Source of the DNA: Blattabacterium cuenoti
GTDB taxonomy: Bacteria > Bacteroidota > Bacteroidia > Flavobacteriales > Blattabacteriaceae
Direction: 5' to 3'
Assembly: GCF_014251255.1 (NCBI RefSeq)
Contig: NZ_CP059182.1
Span: 496,001-560,000 of the forward strand
Length of the DNA stretch: 64,000 nt
Of this stretch, positions 8,663 through 17,355 are shown one piece after another. The position numbers were made by a program, and so were the translations under genes. The notes under the pieces were generated by a model that did no database searches, was not told where the DNA came from, and saw nothing but the letters and a program-made list of their open reading frames with translations. Within the stretch, counting starts at the first letter, position 1; every line of letters begins with the position of its first letter.

Positions 8663-10786
8663 ATGTCATACAATATTTTAGAAAAATCTATAGAACATTT
8701 AAAAGGAGTAAGCTCAAAAAAAGCCCGTCTATTTAATATTGAATTGAATATTCATACATATGAAGATTTACTTTCTTTTTATCCAAAAAAATATATTAAT
8801 TGCTCCATATTAAATATATCAGAATTCAAATCAAATATTGAAAAAAATAATAACAATAATATAATACAAATATTAGGAAAAGTAACCAAGATAGAAGAAA
8901 AAAAAATTAATCCTAATAATAAAAAAGGAAGAATTATATTGATAGCACGTTTAGAAGATCATACAGGTTTTATTGAATTGGTATGGTTTCAAAAAATAAA
9001 TTTTTTTAAGAAAAATATTAAAAAAAATGTTCCAATAGTCGTATTAATTTTTGGAAACATTAAATTATATCAAAAAAAAATTCAAATTATTCATCCAAAT
9101 ATTCAAAAATTCAAACTCAAAAATAATTTTTATCCTATCTACTCTATTTCTAAAAAATTTAAAGAAAACGGAATCAATAATTTATTGATGATTAATCTAT
9201 TACAAAACTTAATAAAAGAATCAAAAAATGAGATAAAAGAAATTTTCTTTCAAGATATTATTATTAAAAAAAAATTAATGCCAAGAAAAGAAGCGTTAAT
9301 TCAAATACATTTTCCTAAATCTTCAGAAAAACTATTTCAAGCACAATATCGTTTAAAATTTGAAGAATTGTTCTTTTTAAAATTATCTTTCTTATATAAG
9401 AATAAAAACACAACATCATTATCCAGTTATCCTTTTTACAAATTAGGGAAAAATTTTTCAAAATTCTACAAATATTTCTTACCCTTTACTTTAACAGAAG
9501 AACAAAAAAGAGTTTTTAAAGAAATATGGAATGACTTAAAAAAACCTATTCAAATGAATAGATTATTACAAGGAGATGTAGGATGTGGAAAAACGATAAT
9601 AGCTATATTATCAATGCTTGTTGCTTTAGATAATGGGTTTCAATCTTGTTTGATGGTTCCAACTGAAGTTTTAGCTGTACAACATTATTCTTCCATAAAA
9701 AAAATGTTTTCTGAAATTGGAGTTAAAATAGCTTTATTAACAAGTTCCACTTCTAATAAAAGACGTGAATGTATCTATCATGATCTTTTCACAGGAAAGA
9801 TTTCTATTTTAATAGGAACACATACTTTAATTCAAGATAAAGTTATTTTTAAAAATCTTGGATTAGCAATAATAGATGAGCAACAACGTTTTGGAGTGGA
9901 ACAAAGAGCAAAAATTTGGGAAAAAAATAAAAAACCTCCTCACATATTAATCATGACAGCAACACCTATTCCTAGAACTTTAGCTATGACTCTTTACAAA
10001 AATTTAAAAATTTCTATTATTAAAGAATATCCTAAAGGAAGAAAACCAATTAAAACCGTTCATTTTTTCAATAAAATGAGATATAAAGTATTTGAAATAA
10101 TAAAAAATCAAATTATAAAAGGAAGACAAATATACATTGTCTATCCTACTATAGAAGAAAAGGAAAAATTTAGTAGATATCAAAATTTAATAAAAGGATA
10201 TCATATTTTAAAAGAAAAATTCAAAAATTTGGAAAATCAAATTGGAATTTTACATGGAAAAATGACACCTCAAGAAAAAAACATTCAAATGATTCGATTT
10301 TTACGTGGAGAAACTAAAATAATGGTTTCTACTACCGTTATAGAAGTAGGAGTTGATGTTCCAAATGCTTCAATCATTTTAATAGAAAATGCAGATTGTT
10401 TTGGATTGTCTCAATTACATCAATTAAGAGGGAGAGTAGGAAGAGGAGTTCACCAAAGTTATTGCATTCTTATGACAAATGATAAAATTAGTATTGAAGG
10501 ACATTTTAGAATAAAAAAAATGTGTCAAACTAATAACGGTTTAGAAATTGCAAAAGAAGATCTTAAATTACGAGGAAGTGGAGATTTAACAGGAACAAAA
10601 CAAAGCGGAAGAACTTCTTATTTAAGAATTGCAAATCTTATGAAAGATTATCAGCTCATGAAAGAAGTTATTCCTATCGCTAAAAATTTTTTTTACAAAA
10701 ATCCTAATTTTTTATTAACTCAAAAAACTACTACAAAAAGTCATTTTTATAAATACTACAAATCTTTTTGGGGAAGAATCAGTTAA
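8663..10786 (+). CDS. recG: ATP-dependent DNA helicase RecG
   Basis: Branch-migrating helicase that remodels stalled replication forks and recombination intermediates. The 707-residue protein has the N-terminal wedge/OB domain (about residues 1-170, with the GKVTKIEEK strand region). The SF2 motor follows: Walker A GDVGCGKT near residue 305, Walker B variant DEQQRFGVEQ near residue 405, TATPIPRT, and the C-terminal QLRGRVGRG. After that comes the RecG-specific GSGDLTGTKQSG segment. The length is close to E. coli RecG. It diverges from the tRNA-Val/rpsU block. The 211 bases after it hold no gene I can see, only short A/T-rich imperfect hairpins. Confidence 0.96.
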   Translation: MSYNILEKSIEHLKGVSSKKARLFNIELNIHTYEDLLSFYPKKYINCSILNISEFKSNIEKNNNNNIIQILGKVTKIEEKKINPNNKKGRIILIARLEDHTGFIELVWFQKINFFKKNIKKNVPIVVLIFGNIKLYQKKIQIIHPNIQKFKLKNNFYPIYSISKKFKENGINNLLMINLLQNLIKESKNEIKEIFFQDIIIKKKLMPRKEALIQIHFPKSSEKLFQAQYRLKFEELFFLKLSFLYKNKNTTSLSSYPFYKLGKNFSKFYKYFLPFTLTEEQKRVFKEIWNDLKKPIQMNRLLQGDVGCGKTIIAILSMLVALDNGFQSCLMVPTEVLAVQHYSSIKKMFSEIGVKIALLTSSTSNKRRECIYHDLFTGKISILIGTHTLIQDKVIFKNLGLAIIDEQQRFGVEQRAKIWEKNKKPPHILIMTATPIPRTLAMTLYKNLKISIIKEYPKGRKPIKTVHFFNKMRYKVFEIIKNQIIKGRQIYIVYPTIEEKEKFSRYQNLIKGYHILKEKFKNLENQIGILHGKMTPQEKNIQMIRFLRGETKIMVSTTVIEVGVDVPNASIILIENADCFGLSQLHQLRGRVGRGVHQSYCILMTNDKISIEGHFRIKKMCQTNNGLEIAKEDLKLRGSGDLTGTKQSGRTSYLRIANLMKDYQLMKEVIPIAKNFFYKNPNFLLTQKTTTKSHFYKYYKSFWGRIS

Positions 10787-10997
10787 TAAAAAACTTCACG
10801 AAATAGTTTTAAACGGGAAGGAATAGAAAAAATTATTTATTAATTTTCAATAATCAAGTAAAAAAGAAAAAGTGAATGTGAATTTTTTTCATTCTAAATG
10901 AATTAGAGATTCTATAGAAGAACACAAGAGATTTTTTTCTCTATAAAAAAATTTCATTAATTTTTAAAAATTATTTACTACAGAAAGTAAAAATATT

Positions 10998-11993
10998 ATG
11001 GATATGATTATGGATGATAACAACATAAAAATCAATTGGAGTATCCAAAAATGGATTTGTTTTGTCTCAGTATTGATATTTTTTATAAAGTTAATTACTT
11101 GGCATATAACTTCTTCTCTTTCTGTATTCAGTGATGCGATGGAAAGCATAACAAATATATTTAGTGGTTTTATAGGATTATATAGCCTTTATATCTCCTC
11201 TTTACCTAAAGATCATAATCACCCATATGGTCATGGAAAAATAGAATTTATATCTACTGCAATAGAAGGTTTTTTTATTTTTATTGTAGGAATCGTCATT
11301 TTTATAAAAACTTTAATACATCTTAATAAAAATATTATGAATGAAACTTTTTTATTAAGATTAGATTATGGAATTTTTTTAATGTTATTCACGGCTATTA
11401 TCAATTATTTTCTAGGTTTTTTTGCTTGTAAAATAGGAAATAAAAATGGAACTTTAACACTAGTCGCTAGTGGGAAACATCTTCAAATAGATACTTATTC
11501 TACTCTTGGAATAATTATAGGATTAACATTGTTAAATATAACTAAATGGATATGGATAGATCCTATTATTTCTATTATTTTTTCATCCTTAATTCTATAT
11601 ACGGGATTAAAATTATTAAGAAATGCTACAGCTGGAATTATGGATGAATCTGATAAAAAACTCTTAAATAAATTATCTTTTTATCTAAATGAAAAAAGAG
11701 ATCTCCATTGGATAGATCTTCATCATTTAAAAATTATTAAATATGGAAGTGCGTTACATGTTGATTGTCATTTAACTGTTCCATGGTTTTTTAATATTAA
11801 AGAAGCCAATAAAGAAGTACAAAAATTAACGGATTTAACAAAGAAAAAATTTGGAAATAAAGTAGAACTCTCCGTACATGTAGATGCTTGTACAAAACAT
11901 CATTGTATATTTTGTTTCAATCATTCATGTCAATTTAGACAAAATTTTTTTCAAGAAAAAATTCTTTGGACATTAGATAAGACTTCATATTAA
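10998..11993 (+). CDS. Cation diffusion facilitator (CDF) metal transporter
   Basis: Proton-coupled divalent metal efflux protein of the inner membrane with six predicted membrane segments over the first 210 residues and a cytoplasmic C-terminal domain. The loop motif HPYGHGKIEF is typical of CDF proteins. The site in membrane helix 5 is HLQID (His and Asp present). The helix 2 site reads DAMESITN, with Glu and Asn at the places usually held by His/Asp and Asp. The C-terminal tail is rich in Cys and His (CTKHHCIFCF, NHSC). Metal specificity (Zn, Fe, Mn, Co) cannot be assigned. The ATG at 10998 is used; a second in-frame ATG lies four codons later. Confidence 0.9.
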   Translation: MDMIMDDNNIKINWSIQKWICFVSVLIFFIKLITWHITSSLSVFSDAMESITNIFSGFIGLYSLYISSLPKDHNHPYGHGKIEFISTAIEGFFIFIVGIVIFIKTLIHLNKNIMNETFLLRLDYGIFLMLFTAIINYFLGFFACKIGNKNGTLTLVASGKHLQIDTYSTLGIIIGLTLLNITKWIWIDPIISIIFSSLILYTGLKLLRNATAGIMDESDKKLLNKLSFYLNEKRDLHWIDLHHLKIIKYGSALHVDCHLTVPWFFNIKEANKEVQKLTDLTKKKFGNKVELSVHVDACTKHHCIFCFNHSCQFRQNFFQEKILWTLDKTSY

Positions 11994-12063
11994 AACAATA
12001 AATCTTAGATTAAAAGAAAAGATCTTATTTTTAGTGAGAATAAAAGAATAAAAAAATATAAAT

Positions 12064-12675
12064 ATGGAATATAATACTAACCGTTTCAAATTGGTTATTC
12101 CAGAATATGGAAGAAATATTCATAAAATGATAGACTATGCAATACAAATAAAAAATAGAAAAAAACGTAACAGATGTGCATGGAGTATCATTAAACTAAT
12201 GACTTCTTCTACTAGTCCAAGATTTAACAAAGAAATTCCATATTTTCAACATAAATTATGGAATCAATTGTTTATTATGTCCAAATATCAATTGGATGTT
12301 GATCCTCCTTTTCCAAAACCAAATCCAGAAAAAATGAAAATAAAATGTAAAAAAGTTGTATATCCAGAATATATAACCAATTTTAGATATTATGGAAAAA
12401 TCATAAGAAATATGATACATGTAGCAATTCATTGTAAAAATAGACAAAAAAAAGAAGGATTGTTCTATGCTATAGCAAATACAATGAAAAAAAATTATTT
12501 AAGATGGAATAAAAATATTGTAGAAGATGATGTCATATTTCAAGATTTGAAAGAACTTTCAAAAGGAAAAATATGTTTGATGAATAATACGGATAATACA
12601 TTGATACAATGTTCCCATATTTTATTCAATTCAAAAAGAAAAAAAAATTATATAAACAGAAAAAACAAAATATGA
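12064..12675 (+). CDS. DUF4290 domain protein (unknown function)
   Basis: 203 residues resembling the Bacteroidota-specific DUF4290 family. It begins with an acidic/aromatic stretch (LVIPEYGRNIHKMIDYA) and has a repeated theme: YGRNIHKMI near residue 17 and YGKIIRNMI near residue 112. It ends in a Lys/Asn-rich tail of low complexity. No signal peptide, membrane segment or catalytic motif is visible. In free-living flavobacteria, members of this family are commonly found just upstream of murA; here too it precedes murA by 26 bases. That conserved link hints at an envelope-related role, but the function is unknown. Confidence 0.82.
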   Translation: MEYNTNRFKLVIPEYGRNIHKMIDYAIQIKNRKKRNRCAWSIIKLMTSSTSPRFNKEIPYFQHKLWNQLFIMSKYQLDVDPPFPKPNPEKMKIKCKKVVYPEYITNFRYYGKIIRNMIHVAIHCKNRQKKEGLFYAIANTMKKNYLRWNKNIVEDDVIFQDLKELSKGKICLMNNTDNTLIQCSHILFNSKRKKNYINRKNKI

Positions 12676-12701
12676 TTATGATGAATAATCATAATGGCTA
12701 A

Positions 12702-14006
12702 ATGGCTACTTTTAAAATAAAAGGAGGGTTTTCTTTGAAAGGAGAAGTTAAACCTCAAGGGGCAAAGAATGAAGCTTTACAAGTATTGTGTGCTGTTTTA
12801 TTAACATCAGAAAAACTAAGAATAAAAAATATTCCAGAAATAGGAGATGTAAAATGTTTAATACAAATACTTAAACATTTAGGAGTCTATGTTCAAAAAA
12901 ATGATGTTGGAGATTATACTTTTCAAGCAAAAAATATTCAACTTGAATATTTCAGTACGAAAAAATTTCGTGAATATGGAAAATATATTAGAGGATCTCT
13001 CATGATCGCTGGTCCATTATTAGCTAGATTTGGAGTGGCATGGATGCCTATTCCTGGAGGTGATAGAATTGGTCGTAGACGTTTGGATGCTCATTTAAAA
13101 GGATTTCAATCTTTGGGATGTTCTATCGATTATCATGAAGATAAATTTTTTCATTTATATACTAAAAAATATTTAACTGGACAATACATTTTATTAGAAG
13201 AAGCATCTATCACTGGAACAGCGAATATTATCATGGCAGCTTCTCTAGCTAAAGGGAAAACAACTATTTACAATGCTGCGTGCGAACCTTATATTCAACA
13301 GTTATGTAGACTTTTAAATAAAATGGGAGCTAAAATAAAAGGAATTGCTTCTAATCTAATTAATATAACTGGAGTCAAAGAATTAGGAGGATGTACACAT
13401 AGTCTTTTACCTGATATGGTAGAAATAGGAAGTTGGATTGGATTAGCAGCAATTACTAATTCTGAAATTAAAATTAAAAATGTGAGTTGGAAAAATTTAG
13501 GAATTATTCCGAATACATTTAATAAAATGGGAATCAAGTTAGAAAAAGAAAATGATGATATTTATATTCCATCGCAAAAATCTTATAAAATAAAAAAATT
13601 ATTAAATAATGCAATATTAACGATTTCTGATGCTCCATGGCCAGGCCTAACTCCAGATTTATTAAGTATTTTAACAGTAGTTGCGACTCAAGCGAAAGGA
13701 AGTGTTTTAATTCACCAAAAAATGTTCGAAAGTAGATTGTTTTTTGTAGATAAACTAATTGAAATGGGAGCACAAATTATATTATGTGATCCTCATAGAG
13801 CTACTGTGATTGGATTAAATCATCAATCTTATTTACGAGGTTCTTTATTAAACTCTCCAGATATACGAGCAGGAATATCACTTCTCATTGCGGCTCTTTC
13901 TGCTAAAGGAACTAGTATTATCAATAATATAGAACAAATAGATAGGGGATATGAAAATATTGATCAAAGATTACGTTTTTTAGGAGCAAACATTTTGCGA
14001 GAATAA
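12702..14006 (+). CDS. murA: UDP-GlcNAc 1-carboxyvinyltransferase MurA
   Basis: First committed step of peptidoglycan synthesis: transfer of enolpyruvate from PEP to UDP-GlcNAc. The 434-residue protein has the two-domain EPSP-synthase-like fold, with GAKNEAL near residue 20 (the conserved Lys-Asn pair) and RGSLMIAGPLLARFG near residue 100. The active loop reads PGGDRIGRRR, so residue 121 is Asp where the fosfomycin-sensitive enzymes have Cys. That Cys-to-Asp form occurs naturally in several bacteria and is associated with fosfomycin resistance. The gene follows DUF4290 and precedes greA by 135 bases. ddl and murF elsewhere in the window belong to the same pathway. Confidence 0.96.
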   Translation: MATFKIKGGFSLKGEVKPQGAKNEALQVLCAVLLTSEKLRIKNIPEIGDVKCLIQILKHLGVYVQKNDVGDYTFQAKNIQLEYFSTKKFREYGKYIRGSLMIAGPLLARFGVAWMPIPGGDRIGRRRLDAHLKGFQSLGCSIDYHEDKFFHLYTKKYLTGQYILLEEASITGTANIIMAASLAKGKTTIYNAACEPYIQQLCRLLNKMGAKIKGIASNLINITGVKELGGCTHSLLPDMVEIGSWIGLAAITNSEIKIKNVSWKNLGIIPNTFNKMGIKLEKENDDIYIPSQKSYKIKKLLNNAILTISDAPWPGLTPDLLSILTVVATQAKGSVLIHQKMFESRLFFVDKLIEMGAQIILCDPHRATVIGLNHQSYLRGSLLNSPDIRAGISLLIAALSAKGTSIINNIEQIDRGYENIDQRLRFLGANILRE

Positions 14007-14141
14007 GAATAATTATTATGAGATGAATCATGAAAAAATTATAAAAAAAAACTGAATAAAAACACTATATTCCTTATATTATTTTATTATTCACAAAATC
14101 AATTAACTTTATAAAAATAAATAATGTGAATATAAATAATA

Positions 14142-14636
14142 ATGAAAAAAACTATGGAAAAATTCGAATATATAACTAAAGAAGGATTAAAAAAACTACA
14201 AAAAGAAATAGAAAGACTAGAAAACATAGAACGTCCAAAAATATCCATGCAAATAGCAGAAGCTAGAGACAAAGGAGATCTTTCAGAAAATGCAGAATAT
14301 GATGCAATAAAAGAAGCTCAAGGATTCTTAGAAATGAATATAGCCAAATTAAAAAAAAAATTATCTAATGCACGAGTTATAGATGGTTCAAAAATAAACA
14401 AAAATAGAGTTTCTATTCTTTCTACAGTAAGAGTTAAGAATTTAACATATGGAGGAGAACAAATTTATACTTTAGTTCCAGAAGGAGAAGCAGATTTAAA
14501 ATCTGGAAAAATTTCCATAAATACTCCTATATCTACAGGATTACTTGGAAAACAAGTGGGACAAATAGCTCAGATTAAACTTCCCAATAAAATGATCCTA
14601 GATTACGAAATATTAGAAATAGCATTTAGTGAATAA
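14142..14636 (+). CDS. greA: Transcription elongation factor GreA
   Basis: Binds the RNA polymerase secondary channel and stimulates cleavage of backtracked transcripts. The N-terminal coiled coil carries the acidic tip ARDKGDLSENAEYDAIKEA, and the C-terminal FKBP-like domain includes ISINTPISTGLLG. Length is 164 residues from the first ATG. An ATG four codons later (14154) gives the more usual N-terminus MEKFEYITKEGL and is an equally good start. The HIT gene begins immediately after the stop codon, so the two are surely co-transcribed. A backtracking-rescue factor is of interest here given the abundance of homopolymer tracts. Confidence 0.95.
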   Translation: MKKTMEKFEYITKEGLKKLQKEIERLENIERPKISMQIAEARDKGDLSENAEYDAIKEAQGFLEMNIAKLKKKLSNARVIDGSKINKNRVSILSTVRVKNLTYGGEQIYTLVPEGEADLKSGKISINTPISTGLLGKQVGQIAQIKLPNKMILDYEILEIAFSE

Positions 14637-15053
14637 ATGAATAAAAAAAATAACATTTTCGCAAAAATAATTAAAAACGAAGTTTTTTCTTATAAAGTAG
14701 CAGAAAATACTGAACATTTAGCTTTTTTAGATATTCATCCAATAAAAATCGGACATACTTTAGTTGTCCCAAAAAAAAACAATCAAGAAAAAATATTCTC
14801 TATAACAGAAAAAGAATTTCTGAGTCTTATGTCTTTTTCTAGAAAAATAGCTATAGGAATTGAAAAAACGATCCCTTGTAATCGTGTGGGATTATTCGTT
14901 CTTGGTTTTGAAATTCCTCATGTTCATGTCCATTTAATTCCTATGGATAAAGAAAGTGATGTAGGTTTTTCTTATAAAAAAAAAATGATTTTGTCTGTTA
15001 AAGATTTTGAAATTTTATCAAAAAAAATAAAAAAATCTATATCTATAGGATGA
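14637..15053 (+). CDS. HIT family nucleotide-binding protein (HinT-like)
   Basis: 138-residue histidine-triad protein of the HinT branch, which hydrolyses nucleoside phosphoramidates and similar nucleotide conjugates. Visible are IFAKIIKNE at the N-terminus, LDIHPIKIGHTLVVPK in the middle, and the active-site triad HVHVHLIP near residue 98. The ATG abuts the greA stop codon with no gap. The greA-HIT order is common in flavobacteria. The physiological substrate is not known. Confidence 0.93.
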   Translation: MNKKNNIFAKIIKNEVFSYKVAENTEHLAFLDIHPIKIGHTLVVPKKNNQEKIFSITEKEFLSLMSFSRKIAIGIEKTIPCNRVGLFVLGFEIPHVHVHLIPMDKESDVGFSYKKKMILSVKDFEILSKKIKKSISIG

Positions 15054-15065
15054 AAAAAATAAAAA

Positions 15066-15848
15066 TTATTGATTATGATTCCAATGAAATAATATTTTTA
15101 ACCCTTTTATTGTATGTAATTTATCTTTAAGATGAATTTTTTTGGTTAAAGGAGTGTATATATGAGAAAGGCCCCCAGTTGCAATAACAAAACAATTTGT
15201 TTTTAATTCTTTATTAATACGAGTTATAAGTCCTTCTACCATACTTATATATCCATATATAATTCCACTTTGAATACATGTTTCAGTATATTGTCCTAAT
15301 AGACTAGGAGGCTTTTTCAATTCTATTTGTGAAAGTTGAGCTGTATTCCCAATCAATGCTGTTAATGAACTATTAACTCCTGGAGCTATAATAATTCCTT
15401 GAAGTTTTCCATATTTATTATCTATACAAGTTAAACTTAATGCAGTTCCAAAATCTACAACAACTAAAGTTGTTTTTTTATGTTTATACAATGTATATGC
15501 AGCTATCGCATTAGCATATAAATCTGTTCCCAATTGATGAGAATAATGTTTGATTGGAGAATCAGAATTTCTATCTACTATTATTGGTTTTATTTTATGA
15601 ATTTCATATAAGGATTGTTCAACAATATTTGTAAGAGAGGGAACGACAGATCCAATCACAATATTTTGTATTAATTTTGATAGAATTCCATATTGTTGAT
15701 ATATATTTCTAAATAATAAAATATATTCATCTAATGATCTATGAGGATTACTATTAATAATCCATGAACAATTACATTTGAAATTATAATTATTATTAAA
15801 TAGTCCAAAACGAAGACTTGAATTTCCAATATTTATGGTTAACAACAT
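15066..15848 (-). CDS. coaX: Type III pantothenate kinase
   Basis: First step of coenzyme A synthesis; CoaX-type kinases need a monovalent cation. The protein begins LLTINIGNSSLRFGLF, which carries the phosphate-binding strand, followed by VVDFGTALSLTCID and a GGIIAPG-like segment (GIIIAPGVNSS). The frame is open further, to an ATG at 15905, but the family normally starts right at the LLTINIGN strand. The ATG at 15848 (261 codons including stop) is therefore preferred; the ATG at 15860 is a second choice. It converges with the HIT gene, 12 bases apart, and diverges from the alpha/beta hydrolase. Confidence 0.93.
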   Translation of the reverse strand: MLLTINIGNSSLRFGLFNNNYNFKCNCSWIINSNPHRSLDEYILLFRNIYQQYGILSKLIQNIVIGSVVPSLTNIVEQSLYEIHKIKPIIVDRNSDSPIKHYSHQLGTDLYANAIAAYTLYKHKKTTLVVVDFGTALSLTCIDNKYGKLQGIIIAPGVNSSLTALIGNTAQLSQIELKKPPSLLGQYTETCIQSGIIYGYISMVEGLITRINKELKTNCFVIATGGLSHIYTPLTKKIHLKDKLHTIKGLKILFHWNHNQ

Positions 15849-15914
15849 TATTAACTTCATTTTTGAAAAAAAAATAAAAATGTAATTATTACATTTACCC
15901 ATCATTTTAATAAT

Positions 15915-16721
15915 ATGTTTATATTATACAATAAAACAAATATTTACTACAAAATAAAAGGAAATAAAAGTGGAATAGCCATTATTTTTTTGCATGGATT
16001 TATGGAAAGCTTAGAAATTTTTTTACCAATTTCCAATTTTCTTTCAAAAAAATACAAAGTCATTTTAATAGATTTTCCTGGTCATGGAAAAAGTTCTTTT
16101 TTCAATTTAGAAAAAAAAATTTTTTCTATGGAAAAATCTGCTGAGATAATAAAATTAATTTTAGAAAAAGAAAAAATAGAAAAAGCAATTTTTATTGGTC
16201 ATTCTATGGGAGGATATATTGCTTTAGCTTTTGCAGAAAAAAATCCAGAAATCCTTTTAGGATTATGTTTACTTCATTCTACAGCATCATCTGATACACT
16301 GGAAAGAAAAAAAAACCGTATTAGATCTATACAACTTATAACAGAGAATTACCCTCTATTTGTTTCTACTAATCTCAATAAATTATTTAATCCTAACAAA
16401 TTTAATTTGTTACAAAAAGAATTTCATTTTTTAAAGAAAATAGCATTATCTACTTCTGTTTGCAGTGTTATTTCTTTTTTAAGAGGAATGTCTATTCGAA
16501 AAGATAGAAAATTTGTATTAAGAAACACAAAATTTCCAAAATTATATATTATAGGTCTTTATGATTTAATTCTTGATCCCAAAAAAATTATTGAGGAATC
16601 AAAAAGTGGATATAAAAGTTATTCTATTAACATTCCCACAGGTCATATGGGTCCACTAGAAAATTCAAAAAAAATAATCGAAATTTTGGAAAATTTTGTA
16701 TTTCATTGCATTATGAAATAA
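15915..16721 (+). CDS. Alpha/beta-fold hydrolase
   Basis: 268 residues with a complete alpha/beta hydrolase core: oxyanion-hole segment FLHGFME near residue 27, nucleophile elbow GHSMGG with Ser near residue 97, acid in GLYDLILDP near residue 220, and catalytic His in TGHMGP near residue 245. Esterases such as YbfF and small lactonases share this build. No signal peptide is seen, so it is probably cytoplasmic. The stop codon lies two bases before the presumed ATG of the cyclo-ligase gene. The substrate is unknown. Confidence 0.9.
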   Translation: MFILYNKTNIYYKIKGNKSGIAIIFLHGFMESLEIFLPISNFLSKKYKVILIDFPGHGKSSFFNLEKKIFSMEKSAEIIKLILEKEKIEKAIFIGHSMGGYIALAFAEKNPEILLGLCLLHSTASSDTLERKKNRIRSIQLITENYPLFVSTNLNKLFNPNKFNLLQKEFHFLKKIALSTSVCSVISFLRGMSIRKDRKFVLRNTKFPKLYIIGLYDLILDPKKIIEESKSGYKSYSINIPTGHMGPLENSKKIIEILENFVFHCIMK

Positions 16722-16723
16722 TA

Positions 16724-17355
16724 ATGAATAAAAAAGAACTAAGAAAAAAATATTTTTTTTATAGAAAATCTTTTTCTAAAAAAGAAATTTTTAAAAAGAG
16801 TTATGAAATTTTTTTACAGTTAAAAAAACTTTTCATTTGGAACAAAAAATATTACCATATTTTTTTACCTATACAAAAACATAATGAAATTAATACATTT
16901 ATTATTATCGATTTTCTTTTTAAAAAAAAAAGTATGTCACAATTCCTCATTCCAATTTTCATGAATTATCCATAGAGAATTGTTTTTTTGATGAAAAAAC
17001 TTTTTTAAGAGTAAATCAATATGGAATTCTAGAACCTAGAAAAAAAAATATAATTCCTCCTGATCTTATTGAGGTGATATTTATTCCATTATTAGTTTTT
17101 GATAATAAAGGATATCGTGTTGGATATGGAAAAGGATTTTATGATAGATTTATTAGACTATGTAAAAACAATGTTATCAAAATAGGGTTAAGTTTTTTTT
17201 CCCCTGTAAAAAAAATTGAACCTCTTCATAAAAATGATCTTATCCTAGATATAGGAATCACTGTCAAGAAAGTTTTTTTTTTCAATAATTCAATAAAAAA
17301 ATACCTTAAAAATATCCCAGACAATAACCATCATCATGATAAGACTAATCATTAA
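16724..17355 (+). pseudogene. 5-formyltetrahydrofolate cyclo-ligase, frameshifted in an A10 tract
   Basis: Converts 5-formyl-THF to methenyl-THF. The first part (ATG at 16724, MNKKELRKKYF) runs in one frame to a stop at about 16975. The conserved remainder is in the -1 frame: YVTIPH, then YGILEP, then FIPLLVFD and the family signature GYGKGFYDRF. The frames meet at a run of ten A (16922-16931). Adding a single A joins them into about 210 residues, the normal length. The rest of the gene has no other stop and keeps all motifs, so it is either very recently broken, rescued by slippage, or misread in sequencing. Its 3' end overlaps the rseP 3' end by 66 bases on the opposite strand. Confidence 0.85.
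16922..16931 (+). repeat. A10 homopolymer at the cyclo-ligase frameshift
   Basis: Ten consecutive A between T at 16921 and G at 16932. In the upstream frame it is read as Lys-Lys-Lys then Ser. With eleven A it would be four Lys followed by Tyr-Val-Thr-Ile-Pro, the family continuation. Confidence 0.9.

Noticed and set aside
10787-10997. 211-base gap after recG searched for a small gene or RNA
   Set aside because: Only short A/T-rich imperfect hairpins (for example AGAGA/TCTCT around a T run). No open frame with a recognisable product and no RNA fold I can support.
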